64,000 nucleotides of DNA from Ostreococcus lucimarinus CCE9901 (lineage: Eukaryota; Chlorophyta; Mamiellophyceae; Mamiellales; Bathycoccaceae). The translations under genes were made by a program, and so were the position numbers. The notes under the pieces were generated by a model. It had not been told where the DNA came from, made no database searches, and worked only from the letters and a program-made list of their open reading frames with translations. Of this stretch, positions 36,865-45,982 are shown in pieces (the first letter of the stretch is position 1; every line of letters begins with the position of its first letter). Where the stretch lies: NCBI RefSeq assembly GCF_000092065.1, contig NC_009368.1, forward strand, positions 644,928 through 708,927, in the 5' to 3' direction.

Positions 36865-38214
36865 TCAGTCGCTTCCGCCGGTCATGCCAGCCAAATTGAG
36901 CGAGCTTGGCTCTTGACCGAACGGAATCCAGCAACAGATGTTGTTGCGGTGGGCGATGCTTTCAGCGCCGGCGTAACCGACTATTTCGTAGAATTCATCC
37001 GCTGACTTGCCGATGAAGGTTTCGATTTCCTCCGACGAGTAGTTGGTGATAGCGCGGCCAAGATCGCGCTCGTCGCCAGTTTCGGAATCGATAGTCAAGA
37101 TTCTCACGCCGTCTTCCGCGACAAAGTCGCCGCGGCAGGCGACGATGCCCGTAGAGAAGAGCGACTTATTGGTTTCCATGGCGCGCGCCGCGTTGGCGTT
37201 GACGACCAAGTCGCCCGAAGGCGGAAGCAACAAGATCCAGCGCTTTCGCCCGCGCAGAGGCCGAGGCATGGCGAGGAAGAGCGTGCCGACCGACTTCTGG
37301 TGTAAAATGATATCCGAAAGGTCCGGCAACGCGTTGGCGTGCATGACGACGGTGTTGCATCCGCTCGCTGCGGCGAGACGCGCGGCGGAGAGCTTGGTCG
37401 CCATCCCGCCCGTGCCCAAACCACTCGCCCCGGCGTCGTCGGTGGAGACTTCCAAATCGTCGATATTTTCAACCACAGAGATTCTCGTCGCGTCCGGGTT
37501 CGTGTTCGGGTTCGCGGTGTATAAACCATCGACGTCGGTGAGCAAGAACAAGTAATCGGCGTCGACGAGCGCCGCCACGTGCGCGCTCAGCGTATCGTTG
37601 TCCCCAAACTTCGTGTGCTGCACCGCCACCGTATCGTTTTCATTCACGATTGGAATAATATCTTGCGCCAGCAACGACCGAAACGTGCTCTGCGCGTTCA
37701 TATACTGTTGCCTATCCATGATGTTATCGAGCGAGATGAGCACCTGCGCCACGGGCTGCCCGACGCTTTGAAAAAAATCATCATACATTCGCATGAGGCG
37801 CACCATCCCGACCGCCGCCATAGCTTGTTTTCCCGCTAAATCCTGCGGTTTCTTCTTATTCAGCACCTGACATCCCACGCCGACGGCCCCGCTCGTGACC
37901 ACCACGCACCGCATCCCTCGTCGCTGCAGCTCGCAGCACGTCTCCGCGAGCATCCCGAAATTCGACAGGTGCAGGTGTCCGCTCGTCCCCCCTTTCAGCA
38001 GCGACGACGTCCCGACTTTCACCACCACGATCGGCGCTTGATTCGCGCCCGCGGGCGAGTTCGGTCGCGGCACCATGCCGCCGCCATCGAGCGCGATCGC
38101 GTCGAGGTCGCGTCGAACGGCGTCGCCGTGCGCGTCGCTGGGCGCGCGGAGTTCGCGTCGCGCGCGCAGATCGACCGCGGCGTCGTTTCCATTCTCACTG
38201 CGTTCGAACGGCAT
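36865..38214 (-). CDS. Glutamate 5-kinase (stand-alone, with PUA domain)
   Basis: The 449-residue protein has an amino-acid-kinase domain at about 60-320: IVVVKVGTSSLLKGG, then VVVTSGAVGVG, then DIIPIVNENDTVAVQ, FGDNDTLSAHVA and LLTDVDGLYTANP. A PUA domain follows at about 335-425 (GDLVVNANAARAMETNKSLF, then GIVACRGDFVAEDGVRIL). The enzyme phosphorylates glutamate in the first step of proline synthesis, and PUA-bearing forms are usually feedback-inhibited by proline. Land plants carry this activity fused to the reductase as P5CS, so the separate, bacterial-style form is of interest. The first 45 residues are not conserved; an internal start at MVPRPNSP (residue 47) is possible. Confidence 0.92.
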   Translation of the reverse strand: MPFERSENGNDAAVDLRARRELRAPSDAHGDAVRRDLDAIALDGGGMVPRPNSPAGANQAPIVVVKVGTSSLLKGGTSGHLHLSNFGMLAETCCELQRRGMRCVVVTSGAVGVGCQVLNKKKPQDLAGKQAMAAVGMVRLMRMYDDFFQSVGQPVAQVLISLDNIMDRQQYMNAQSTFRSLLAQDIIPIVNENDTVAVQHTKFGDNDTLSAHVAALVDADYLFLLTDVDGLYTANPNTNPDATRISVVENIDDLEVSTDDAGASGLGTGGMATKLSAARLAAASGCNTVVMHANALPDLSDIILHQKSVGTLFLAMPRPLRGRKRWILLLPPSGDLVVNANAARAMETNKSLFSTGIVACRGDFVAEDGVRILTIDSETGDERDLGRAITNYSSEEIETFIGKSADEFYEIVGYAGAESIAHRNNICCWIPFGQEPSSLNLAGMTGGSD

Positions 38215-38333
38215 CGCGAGACGACCGCGACGTCGCGCGACGCGACGCGATTTGACGTCGTGCCAAGTCTATCGCGGAACGGGCGCTCGAGCGGTCAACT
38301 GGGAGACTGGGGAGACTGGGCGAAACCACACGA

Positions 38334-39743
38334 CTAGGCGTCTAAGGCGGCTAAGAGCTCTTTCAAGGCGTCGGCGTGGAGGGGAATGGAGAGTAAATCT
38401 CGACCGTCGTGACCGCGCTTGCTGCGGACGAGCTCGTGGTCGGTGAACTCGGTGAGGTGCGCGCGCAGGGTGACTTCGGAGGAGACGAGAAATTGCTCGC
38501 GACAGGCGGCGTAAAAGACGTCGAGAGGACGGCCTTGGGAGTCTTCGTTTTCGAGCTGGTGCTCGGCGAGAAGGCGGAAAATGGCGCGCCCGTTCGGCGT
38601 GAGCGAACGCAAGACGTTGGCGGCGCCTCTGACGTGACGCTCTTCGCCCTTGGACGCGAGGAGTTGCGGAAGATTCGCCGTCTCGAGCGCGTACGGCGCA
38701 AACGTCGCCGCCTCTTGCCACACCCAATTGAAACGCGCCGCTTCGCGTTTGCTCCAGAGCAACGGTGCGTTGATGTGGTCGATGCTTGCTATGAGGTGCA
38801 CGCGATCCATGGACGCAAGCTCGCCAAGAAGCGCCTGCGCCTCGCTCGTGCGCAACTGCGGACCGTCGATGTTGTGCAAGACGATGTAAAGACGCCTGGG
38901 TTCGCACGTCGGTGATCCGCGCGTCGCACTTTGAATCTGCGCGAGAAGCACTTCAGTGGGCGCATTCGCGCCTACTTCGGTGCTTTCATCCGACAGCGCC
39001 GCCGCCGCCGCGGCGACGACTTGCTTAGGCGTGAGCGAAGGGAAGAAACCGTTGACGACGATGACGCCGCCGTCGAGAAAGTATCGCCTCTCGAAATCCT
39101 CCATCAACGCCTTCTTAGACCCGAAACCGTACAGCAAAACGTTGAAACCAGCGCTTAAGAGCTGAAACCACCTTCTGTGTTGCTTCTCGTGCTGCGTTTT
39201 GATGGCGCTACGCTCGTTCACGTGCCCCACCGGAAGGTGTCCGAGCAGCGTGCGCACCACCTCCTCGTCCGCCAGGTCCAACATCCCGAGCATGTTCACC
39301 TTGGCTGAATGTTGATACCCGTGCCCTTTACTCGCGATATATCCTATGCCCTTATTTTCTTGTCTCTTTCGTCGCTTCCGCTTCCCATCGCCGTCTTTGT
39401 CGTCCTCCTCGTCGCTTCCGTTTCCGCGTCGCGCGCCTTCGCGTTCAAATTCCTCCATCTTACTTTTCGCGTGTTCGATCGCCAGCGCCAGCGATTCGTC
39501 CCGGCTCGCGAGTTCGCTCTCTCGAGCATCCTTCGACGTCGTCGCTCGCGCGTTCGCTCGCGCGTTCACCGCGTTTACCTTCGCGTCGGCGCGTTTTTCT
39601 TCATCCAATCTTTGCAAGTACTCCAACGATTTCGGTACGTGTCCTCGAATTCTTCGTCCGACGCCGCGCGCCAGTCGCGCACCGCGCGTCTTCGTCGCGA
39701 ACGACGGCGCCGCGGTCGTCGACGCGCGTTTTTTCGGCGGCAT
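38334..39743 (-). CDS. ORC2: Origin recognition complex subunit 2
   Basis: The start at 39743 (MPPKKRAST) gives 469 residues. The first 150 residues are basic and charged. The ORC2 core begins near 200: RWFQLLSAGFNVLLYGFGSK, then VIVVNGFFPSLTPKQVV, then RLYIVLHNIDGPQLRT and VHLIASIDHINAPLLW. This AAA+-like fold has lost the usual Walker motifs, as in other ORC2 proteins. A winged-helix C-terminal part follows (about 375-469). ORC2 belongs to the six-subunit complex that marks replication origins and loads MCM2-7. The frame is open 47 codons further upstream, but that section is unconserved and overlaps the divergent gene. Confidence 0.92.
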   Translation of the reverse strand: MPPKKRASTTAAPSFATKTRGARLARGVGRRIRGHVPKSLEYLQRLDEEKRADAKVNAVNARANARATTSKDARESELASRDESLALAIEHAKSKMEEFEREGARRGNGSDEEDDKDGDGKRKRRKRQENKGIGYIASKGHGYQHSAKVNMLGMLDLADEEVVRTLLGHLPVGHVNERSAIKTQHEKQHRRWFQLLSAGFNVLLYGFGSKKALMEDFERRYFLDGGVIVVNGFFPSLTPKQVVAAAAAALSDESTEVGANAPTEVLLAQIQSATRGSPTCEPRRLYIVLHNIDGPQLRTSEAQALLGELASMDRVHLIASIDHINAPLLWSKREAARFNWVWQEAATFAPYALETANLPQLLASKGEERHVRGAANVLRSLTPNGRAIFRLLAEHQLENEDSQGRPLDVFYAACREQFLVSSEVTLRAHLTEFTDHELVRSKRGHDGRDLLSIPLHADALKELLAALDA

Positions 39744-39866
39744 CGCGACGCGCGCCGTCGTGTCCCGATCGTTCAGCGTGTCCCGGCGTGGATAAAGCGT
39801 TGCGTCGCACAACGCCGCGCGCCGACGCGTCGACGCGCCGTTACGCGTCGTTTCCGCTCGCACGCG

Positions 39867-40991
39867 ATGCGCGCGATACCGCACCGCGCCTCGACGGTCG
39901 CGTCGCGCGATCGAAGCGCTTCACGACGACGCGCGGAGCGCGTTTCGACGACGCGACGTCATCGGGGCGTCGCCATCGCGCGCGCGGTGGCGCCTACGTA
40001 CGAAAAGGTGTTCGACGAGCGCACGGGACAGGACGTGGATGTGCTTTCGCAAAGCGTCGAACGCGTCGAGTTGGGACAAGGCGTGACGTGGGCGTATCGT
40101 CGAGGCGTCGCGGCGCCGAAGGAGGGGGCGACGGCGCGCGAGACGCCGGTGGTGTTCGCGCACGGACTGGGCTCGCGTGCGTATGGATTTCGAGCGATGT
40201 CTCGCGAGTTGCAAGAGAATGGATTTGAGACGTACGCGGTAGACGTCACGGGACACGGAGATTCGAGTAAGCCAGCGGTGGGGAAAGGGTTGGCGGCGTA
40301 CGACGCCGCGGCGACGGGGGCGGCGATGGAGGCGTTTTTGGAAAAAATTGGGTTGGCGAATGATCGCGTGGACTTGATCTTGCACGGATTCGTGATACCG
40401 CAACACTTGTTACTGCTCGTCGCGCGCCGACCTGAATTGTTTCGTCGGGTGGTGATCTTAAACTCGCCGTTGGCGCCGTCGCACGCGTACCCGCCGCAGA
40501 TGGCGACGTATACGAGACCGTTCGGCATGGGCAAGGGCGCACCGTTCGACGCGGCCGGATATTTGTATAACGGAAACGAGTTTGCGTTACCGGGCGATGT
40601 TTTGGCCGAGTACGAAAAGCCGTACGTTGGCGCAGAGGCTGAAGCGGCTCGCGCGGCGGCGGAGGCGTACGTCACCAAGTCGAGCGACTTGAAAAAGCTC
40701 AACGCCGAAGTGAAGAACGCCTTGAGCGCGCGCGGGTTGCCTAAGATTCGCGTCGTCTGGGGGACCGCAGATCGCTACCTCGACGACGCACCGATTTACG
40801 ATTGGTGCGCGGACATTCGCGCGTCCTTTTCCGCCATGCGTAAAGTCGGGCACTGCCCGCACGAAGACTTCGCCGCCGAAGCCGCCGCGCGCTGCCAAGA
40901 GTTCTTCCTCGCGGATTTGCGCGCGAGCGCCAAGGCGGCACTCAACTCTGTGCGCGTCGGCAAAATTACCACTGACGATGGTCAAGGGTAA
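39867..40991 (+). CDS. Alpha/beta-hydrolase-fold protein lacking the catalytic serine, plastid-targeted
   Basis: The ATG at 39867 gives 374 residues, beginning with an Arg/Ser-rich transit-peptide-like segment (1-45). The hydrolase fold follows: TPVVFAHGLGSRAYGFRAMS, then YAVDVTGHGDSSKP. At the nucleophile elbow the usual GHSxGG is LHGFVIPQHL, with Gly174 where the Ser should be. A later IRVVWGTADRYLDD (acid strand) and KVGHCPHED (His) remain. A family of plant and cyanobacterial hydrolase-like proteins also carries a Gln/His-Gly-Phe elbow instead of Ser, so this looks like an inherited pseudoenzyme or a non-serine mechanism rather than a sequencing slip. The frame is open to 39309, but that part overlaps ORC2. 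Confidence 0.78.
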   Translation: MRAIPHRASTVASRDRSASRRRAERVSTTRRHRGVAIARAVAPTYEKVFDERTGQDVDVLSQSVERVELGQGVTWAYRRGVAAPKEGATARETPVVFAHGLGSRAYGFRAMSRELQENGFETYAVDVTGHGDSSKPAVGKGLAAYDAAATGAAMEAFLEKIGLANDRVDLILHGFVIPQHLLLLVARRPELFRRVVILNSPLAPSHAYPPQMATYTRPFGMGKGAPFDAAGYLYNGNEFALPGDVLAEYEKPYVGAEAEAARAAAEAYVTKSSDLKKLNAEVKNALSARGLPKIRVVWGTADRYLDDAPIYDWCADIRASFSAMRKVGHCPHEDFAAEAAARCQEFFLADLRASAKAALNSVRVGKITTDDGQG

Positions 40992-41139
40992 AGTGCGAAG
41001 TGGTTTCGCTAGAATTCGTCTTTGTAATCATTCAAAAATTCCGATTCATTCCTTCAGCGAGAGCGACGACGGAGAGTTTGTGTAATGTGTTTTTCTTTTT
41101 TCTCTAACAATTGAATTACGTATTGTGTTTGTACTGTGA

Positions 41140-43650
41140 TTAATCTCCGCGAATGCGACCCCAGAGCGCGGCGAGAATCGGAATCAAGCCGACGCTGCCG
41201 AGAGACATGCGTTGATTCGTCGTCGCTCGGACGGAGATTTTCCCCGTGCCGCGCGAGTTGATGTTGAAACTACTGGTGACTTGCGTGTCCTTGCCGACTT
41301 GGATAGAACTCATACCATTGCACCCGAGGGCGAGGTCGCCGCGCCAGTTCATGAAACTCGCGCTGAGCGTGGATGAGTTCGGGTTCGACGGGTCCTCGCT
41401 GTGACGGATAATCGTCTCGAGGTTACCTGCGTACGCAACATCCTTTTGCGCCGTGACAGCGCCCGTGCTAACGACAACCTTCATTCCAGGACGAGCCTTG
41501 AATCGGTTCTCGATCTTTGTACCGAGAGCCACCACACCACCGACAAAAGAGGCGGAAAGACCACCGATGATCTTGTCGACGGCGCAAAACTTCCACCTCG
41601 TCTCCCCTCGCGCCGTGTACACCAAATCCTTGCCCACGGTTTGAATGTCGACGCCCGTCGTCGAAATCAGAGTTCGCGAGTGCGGGACAGACATTTCACC
41701 TTCAAAACCGAAGTTGCTGTCCTTTTTGTCCTTGGAAATTTGCGCTTGAACCACACCTGGGACTTGGTCCTTGAGAACAAACTGATGTTCGACGGAGAAG
41801 CCCTCCACGCCAGTCTCGTGATCCCAGCCGTGCGCGTCCACGATCGGTCGGCACGACCACTGTTGGTTCGACTCAAGTTGCCGGTAATGGTGACCTTGCG
41901 TGTCGCCATCGAAAGACAAGGGCAATTGAGGATCGGGCGCCGGAATGGAGACTTGCTTTGGCGTCGGCGTCGGCTCCATCTGATCCGCGGGAATGTCGTA
42001 CGGGGACGGCTCGCCAGAGATGATTTCGTTCTCCAAATCTTCGAATCCATCGTCTTCATACTCCACCAAACGACGAGGCTTTCGAGTGGTGATGAGTGAA
42101 GATAACAAGAACGGAAGCGGGGGCACCTTTTGTTGCCCCGGCATGCCACCCGCGCGCGCCGCCTTGGCAGCCTTTTGTTGGTCGGCGGCCAAGTTCAACA
42201 ACGTATTCGCCTCCGTGAGGATCTTGGACGCGAAGCACAACAACAACAACTGCGGCTTCCAAACTTGTCCGTTCGGAAGCACTCGCTCGCCCGCACGGTT
42301 GGTGCGGCAAAGCGGGTGGTTCTCCGCGAGCGCCACTGGGTTCATGAGACGCATGTCGCCCGCGGCTTGGCGAATCGTTTGCTGCACGATGTGCGAACGC
42401 TGAGCGACGTACATTTCGTAAGAAATCGGCTGGCCATTTGCGCCATCCGGCGGCGCGGCGGCGGCGTGCGTCAAGACGACGATGGCGTTGAACCAAATCG
42501 CTTGGCCAAAGGTGTTCGTGATTTGCTTCAACAACGGCAAATCCGCCGCGTCCGATCGCGACGGAATGTCGAGACGATCGAAGTAAAGCACGATGTCGGG
42601 CTTGTGTTGCTTGGTAAACTTCTTCGCATCGTTCATGATGGTGGAGTTGTAACGAATGTCCGTCGCAGACGCTTGCAAACCAGGCGTATCGATGAGTCGA
42701 AGCGTCATGCCGTGAATCTTCTTCTCAATCAGTTGCACCTTCTTCGTCGCGTCCTCATCGTCCGTACCAGACGGCGCCGAACCTTCGCCCAACAGAGAGT
42801 TGATCACCGCGGACTTACCCACGCCACTCTTACCCAAAAGCAAGATGGTGCACGTAAAATCCAAATCCGCGTCGGAGCCCTCTTTCTCGGCTTGCTCGGC
42901 GAGCGCCACGGCGCGATCAAAGGACGAATTGGACGGATCTTTCTGCGTCCCTTTCCCAGCCTTGAGCTGTTCTGCGAGTTCCAGACGGTAGATCACCTGC
43001 GCCACCACCGTATTTCTCGGGCTTTGTTCCAATCTCGAAGCCAAGCGCAAGAGCTTGATGCGAAGCATTTGCAGCTCGTACGTCCTCGTCGCATCTTCGT
43101 CGCTCGGATCTGGCTTCACTAACGGCTCCACGGGCGCCGATTTCGGTTTCACCGCCGCCAATGCGCTCCCAGCCGCCTCTCGTACGGTGCTCGCGAACGA
43201 CTTGGCCAACATGGGCGCCGCCGTACCAGCGGCCCGGAACTTCGCCCCGGCGTCGACGCCCGCCGTCTCGCCTCCATCACCGCCCGCGACCTCTGTCTCT
43301 TCTTCGTAGTCCGACCCATCGTTCAATTCGTTTTCATTGTCTTTCCCCTCGTCGCTCGCGTACGCGTCCGCGTCGTTCGTCATCCCTTCCTTCGTTTCCG
43401 TTCGCTCGACCTCGAAACCCTCGGCTCGCGTCTCCGCGCCTCGCTCGAGTTCCTCGCTCTCGGCTTCCTCCTCGTCCTCGCTCGACCGCGCGAACGAGTG
43501 ATCGCTCGATTCGTCGTACTCGATCGACTCCTCGCTCGTCTCGTCGTCGTACGATTCGAACGAACTCTCGTCGAACGAGGCTTCGTCTCGACTGTCGTAC
43601 GCGTACGCTTCGCTGTCGCTGCTCGCGTAGTCGTCCTCGCTCGTGGACAT
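41140..43650 (-). CDS. TOC159: Toc159-type chloroplast import receptor GTPase
   Basis: The 836-residue protein has the three-part layout of Toc159 receptors. Residues 1-140 form a short acidic A domain, rich in Asp, Glu and Ser. The GTPase domain spans about 262-540, with G1 GKSGVGKS at 273-280 and the DTPG motif starting at Asp321. The rest (about 545-836) is the membrane M domain, rich in beta strands and Gly/Ser (PQLPLSFDGDTQGHHYRQLE, VQIQTVGKD-like segments) and likely a beta-barrel-like membrane part. Toc159 recognises preproteins at the chloroplast outer envelope together with Toc34 and Toc75. The A domain is much shorter than in land plants, as expected for algae. No second Toc GTPase lies in the window. 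Confidence 0.93.
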   Translation of the reverse strand: MSTSEDDYASSDSEAYAYDSRDEASFDESSFESYDDETSEESIEYDESSDHSFARSSEDEEEAESEELERGAETRAEGFEVERTETKEGMTNDADAYASDEGKDNENELNDGSDYEEETEVAGGDGGETAGVDAGAKFRAAGTAAPMLAKSFASTVREAAGSALAAVKPKSAPVEPLVKPDPSDEDATRTYELQMLRIKLLRLASRLEQSPRNTVVAQVIYRLELAEQLKAGKGTQKDPSNSSFDRAVALAEQAEKEGSDADLDFTCTILLLGKSGVGKSAVINSLLGEGSAPSGTDDEDATKKVQLIEKKIHGMTLRLIDTPGLQASATDIRYNSTIMNDAKKFTKQHKPDIVLYFDRLDIPSRSDAADLPLLKQITNTFGQAIWFNAIVVLTHAAAAPPDGANGQPISYEMYVAQRSHIVQQTIRQAAGDMRLMNPVALAENHPLCRTNRAGERVLPNGQVWKPQLLLLCFASKILTEANTLLNLAADQQKAAKAARAGGMPGQQKVPPLPFLLSSLITTRKPRRLVEYEDDGFEDLENEIISGEPSPYDIPADQMEPTPTPKQVSIPAPDPQLPLSFDGDTQGHHYRQLESNQQWSCRPIVDAHGWDHETGVEGFSVEHQFVLKDQVPGVVQAQISKDKKDSNFGFEGEMSVPHSRTLISTTGVDIQTVGKDLVYTARGETRWKFCAVDKIIGGLSASFVGGVVALGTKIENRFKARPGMKVVVSTGAVTAQKDVAYAGNLETIIRHSEDPSNPNSSTLSASFMNWRGDLALGCNGMSSIQVGKDTQVTSSFNINSRGTGKISVRATTNQRMSLGSVGLIPILAALWGRIRGD

Positions 43651-43979
43651 AAACGGCGACGACGGCGATGCGCGAGGGCGTAGCGCTCGTTCGCGACTCG
43701 CGCGCGCGTTCGGGGCTCGCGAAACTGGCGCGCCGCGGAATGGCGGCGAAATGGTCAGCGATCCCCCGCGCGCGAGGGTTTGGTCAGCGCCTGCGCCGCA
43801 CGATAGGTTGAATTACAAAACTGACGGCGCCCGCACGAAGGTGCTGCGAATGCATGCGTCATAATGTTGACTTATTGAGACAAGAGAAGGCGCGGCGCAG
43901 ATGGTGCGTGAGCGCGCGCGCGCGATGGTGCGCGTGTTCGGTCCTGGTATTAAGGAGGCCCGGGCGCCCGCGGAGGAAA
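43651..43979. other. Intergenic region, 329 bp
   Basis: This is the upstream region of the Toc159 gene and the 3' side of the kinase gene, both on the minus strand. It contains GC-rich stretches and a lone ACTGAC on the plus strand near 43820, without a nearby plus-strand exon. No gene was recognised. Confidence 0.4.
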
Positions 43980-45494
43980 TTACGAGACGACGCAGCACCC
44001 CGGTTGGGCGTCGGGCTCGTTGGCGTACTTATCCACCATGGGTTCTAATTCAGCGATGATTTCCAAGAAACTCGGACGCTTTTTCACCAAAGGATCCCAC
44101 ATGCGAGCGACGAGGGCGGCGAGCTCGGGGGGCATGTAACCCTCACGAATGGGCGGCCGCAGGTTCTCCAGGCTCGCCGCCCTGCACGCGTCGACGGGAT
44201 TTCGACCGGCGAATGGTTGTTGGAAACTGAAGAGCTGGTAGTAAATCATCGATGCCGCGTACACGTCTACGGCTGGACCGTAGAACTCGTGGCGGAAAAC
44301 TTCTGGGGCCATGTATCGGTACGATCCGGTCTCGCCCGTCATGTTAAACGCTTGCGACATTTCTTGCGGAAGCTTGTTGCGCACCGACAACGTCTTGGAG
44401 AGGCCGAAATCACCAATCTTGAGCGTTCTATTCGCGGTCAACATCAAGTTTCCCGGCTTCAAATCACGATGAATCACGGGAAGAGGCGAGCGACCGTGAA
44501 GGTACGCCATTCCTCTCGCGCAATCGAGCGCCATCTTCGTCGATAGCTTCAGCGGAAAGATTTCGTCGTTTCTGAAGAGCGTCTCCAAGCTTCCACCCGA
44601 CATGTATTCGCTCACTATGGAAGTCAACCCGTCGTCGGAGACGGTGGTGCCCAGAAATTGCACGATGTGCGGATGATGCAGCTGCTGCATTATCTTCAGT
44701 TCCAATCTAAATTCCGCCTGCGCGACTTCGTCCGCGTTGAGGTGCTTGTGCAACTGCTTCAAGCACACGCGCGTGCCTCGCCACAAGCCGCTGTACACGA
44801 CACCGAACGCGCCGGCGCCGATTTCCGCGACGTTTGAGAACTCACCATCGGGAATTTCCCACGCCATCGTATCCGCCGGGAGCTGCGTATGGAACACCCC
44901 GGAAAGATGCGACTCCTCCAGCGGCACAAACGTGCCACTGACCCTGTCTTTGATCTTGGCGCCGTTCTTCGCGAGCATCTTCACCAAGTCGCTGTGATTA
45001 CCGTAGACCGCGCTTTCTAACGGCGTCGACCCCCATCTATCGACTGGATTGATCGTCACTCCAGATTTTACTAACCAGTCCGCCACCGCAAACGACCCCT
45101 CGCTCGCCGCGACGTGCAACGGCGTCCGATTGTCGTAGTCGCTGAAATTCTCGCTCGTAATCGTCTTCTTCGACCGCTCTAAAACTCGTTTCAAACGTTT
45201 CAAATTCCCCGTGGACGAGCAAAACAACAATTCACTGGTCAAGTGTCTCTCGGTGTACTGTAAAAACTTCGCCGTCCCGGGTTTATTCGTCGCGTCGTCC
45301 CCGCTCGTGGCGTCTCCGTCGCTGTGCCTTCCGAGCGAGCTGTCGTTGGTCAAGTCCTCGGTGCTGTCAAACTCACTCATATCGACCCGATACGGCGCCC
45401 GGATCCCCGGCGACGCGCCGACGGGTAACGCATCGTTCGCCATGCGCTGTCCACTGTCGCTGTCGAGGCTTTTACGCGGGCTCGCGGGCGCCAT
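43980..45494 (-). CDS. Ankyrin-repeat Raf-like protein kinase with C-terminal CaaX box
   Basis: The 504-residue protein has a Ser/Asp-rich start (1-75), ankyrin repeats at about 85-190 (NRTPLHVAASEGSFAVADWL, then WGSTPLESAVYGNHSDLVKM) and a protein kinase domain at about 215-490. The Gly-rich loop is IGAGAFGVVYSG, the Lys lies in VCLKQL, the catalytic loop is VIHRDLKPGN with Asp344, and the metal loop is IGDFGLSK. The TGETGSYRYMAPE activation segment resembles Raf-like MAPKKK and plant integrin-linked kinases. The protein ends PGCCVVS, where CVVS is a canonical CaaX farnesylation box with an extra Cys before it. Membrane anchoring by prenylation, perhaps with palmitoylation, is therefore expected. 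Confidence 0.9.
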   Translation of the reverse strand: MAPASPRKSLDSDSGQRMANDALPVGASPGIRAPYRVDMSEFDSTEDLTNDSSLGRHSDGDATSGDDATNKPGTAKFLQYTERHLTSELLFCSSTGNLKRLKRVLERSKKTITSENFSDYDNRTPLHVAASEGSFAVADWLVKSGVTINPVDRWGSTPLESAVYGNHSDLVKMLAKNGAKIKDRVSGTFVPLEESHLSGVFHTQLPADTMAWEIPDGEFSNVAEIGAGAFGVVYSGLWRGTRVCLKQLHKHLNADEVAQAEFRLELKIMQQLHHPHIVQFLGTTVSDDGLTSIVSEYMSGGSLETLFRNDEIFPLKLSTKMALDCARGMAYLHGRSPLPVIHRDLKPGNLMLTANRTLKIGDFGLSKTLSVRNKLPQEMSQAFNMTGETGSYRYMAPEVFRHEFYGPAVDVYAASMIYYQLFSFQQPFAGRNPVDACRAASLENLRPPIREGYMPPELAALVARMWDPLVKKRPSFLEIIAELEPMVDKYANEPDAQPGCCVVS

Positions 45495-45982
45495 TATTTC
45501 TTGCCGCCGTTATTTTAGGCTAGGTCTGCGAATGCCGCGACGACGACGACGACGACGGCGGCGCGACGCGCGCGCGCGCGATGCGGCGAGCGACGCCGCG
45601 GACGATGCGCGCGCGCGCGTTCGCGCGACCTCACGCGGTTCGACGCGCGGTGGCGTTCGTGAGAGCGCGACCGAGGGCGTCGACCACGCGGCGGCGGACG
45701 ACGAATGCGGTTCGACGCGGGACGGCGCGCGGTCGGAGATTTCCAGACTGCGGGCGCGATCGACGCGCGCGAACGCGCCTCGCGGAGGGAGATGCCGCGG
45801 ACGCGAGCGCGCTTCGAAAGACGAAAGACGAAATATGAAAGCGAGAAGTCTAGGGAAATCGTGTATTTAATCGAAGAATCAGAATGCGTCGAGAAGATGA
45901 GCGGACGAGAAGGGCGCGGCGCGGCGGGCGCCGAGTCAAAGTCGAAGCGCTCGAGCGGGACCTAGTGCGCGGTTGCCGGCGA
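45495..45982. other. Intergenic region, 488 bp
   Basis: The upstream region of the kinase gene begins with a CGACGACGACG run (about 45537-45560) and continues as CG-rich sequence to the 3' end of the betaine-lipid synthase gene. No convincing reading frame or RNA gene was seen. Confidence 0.4.
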
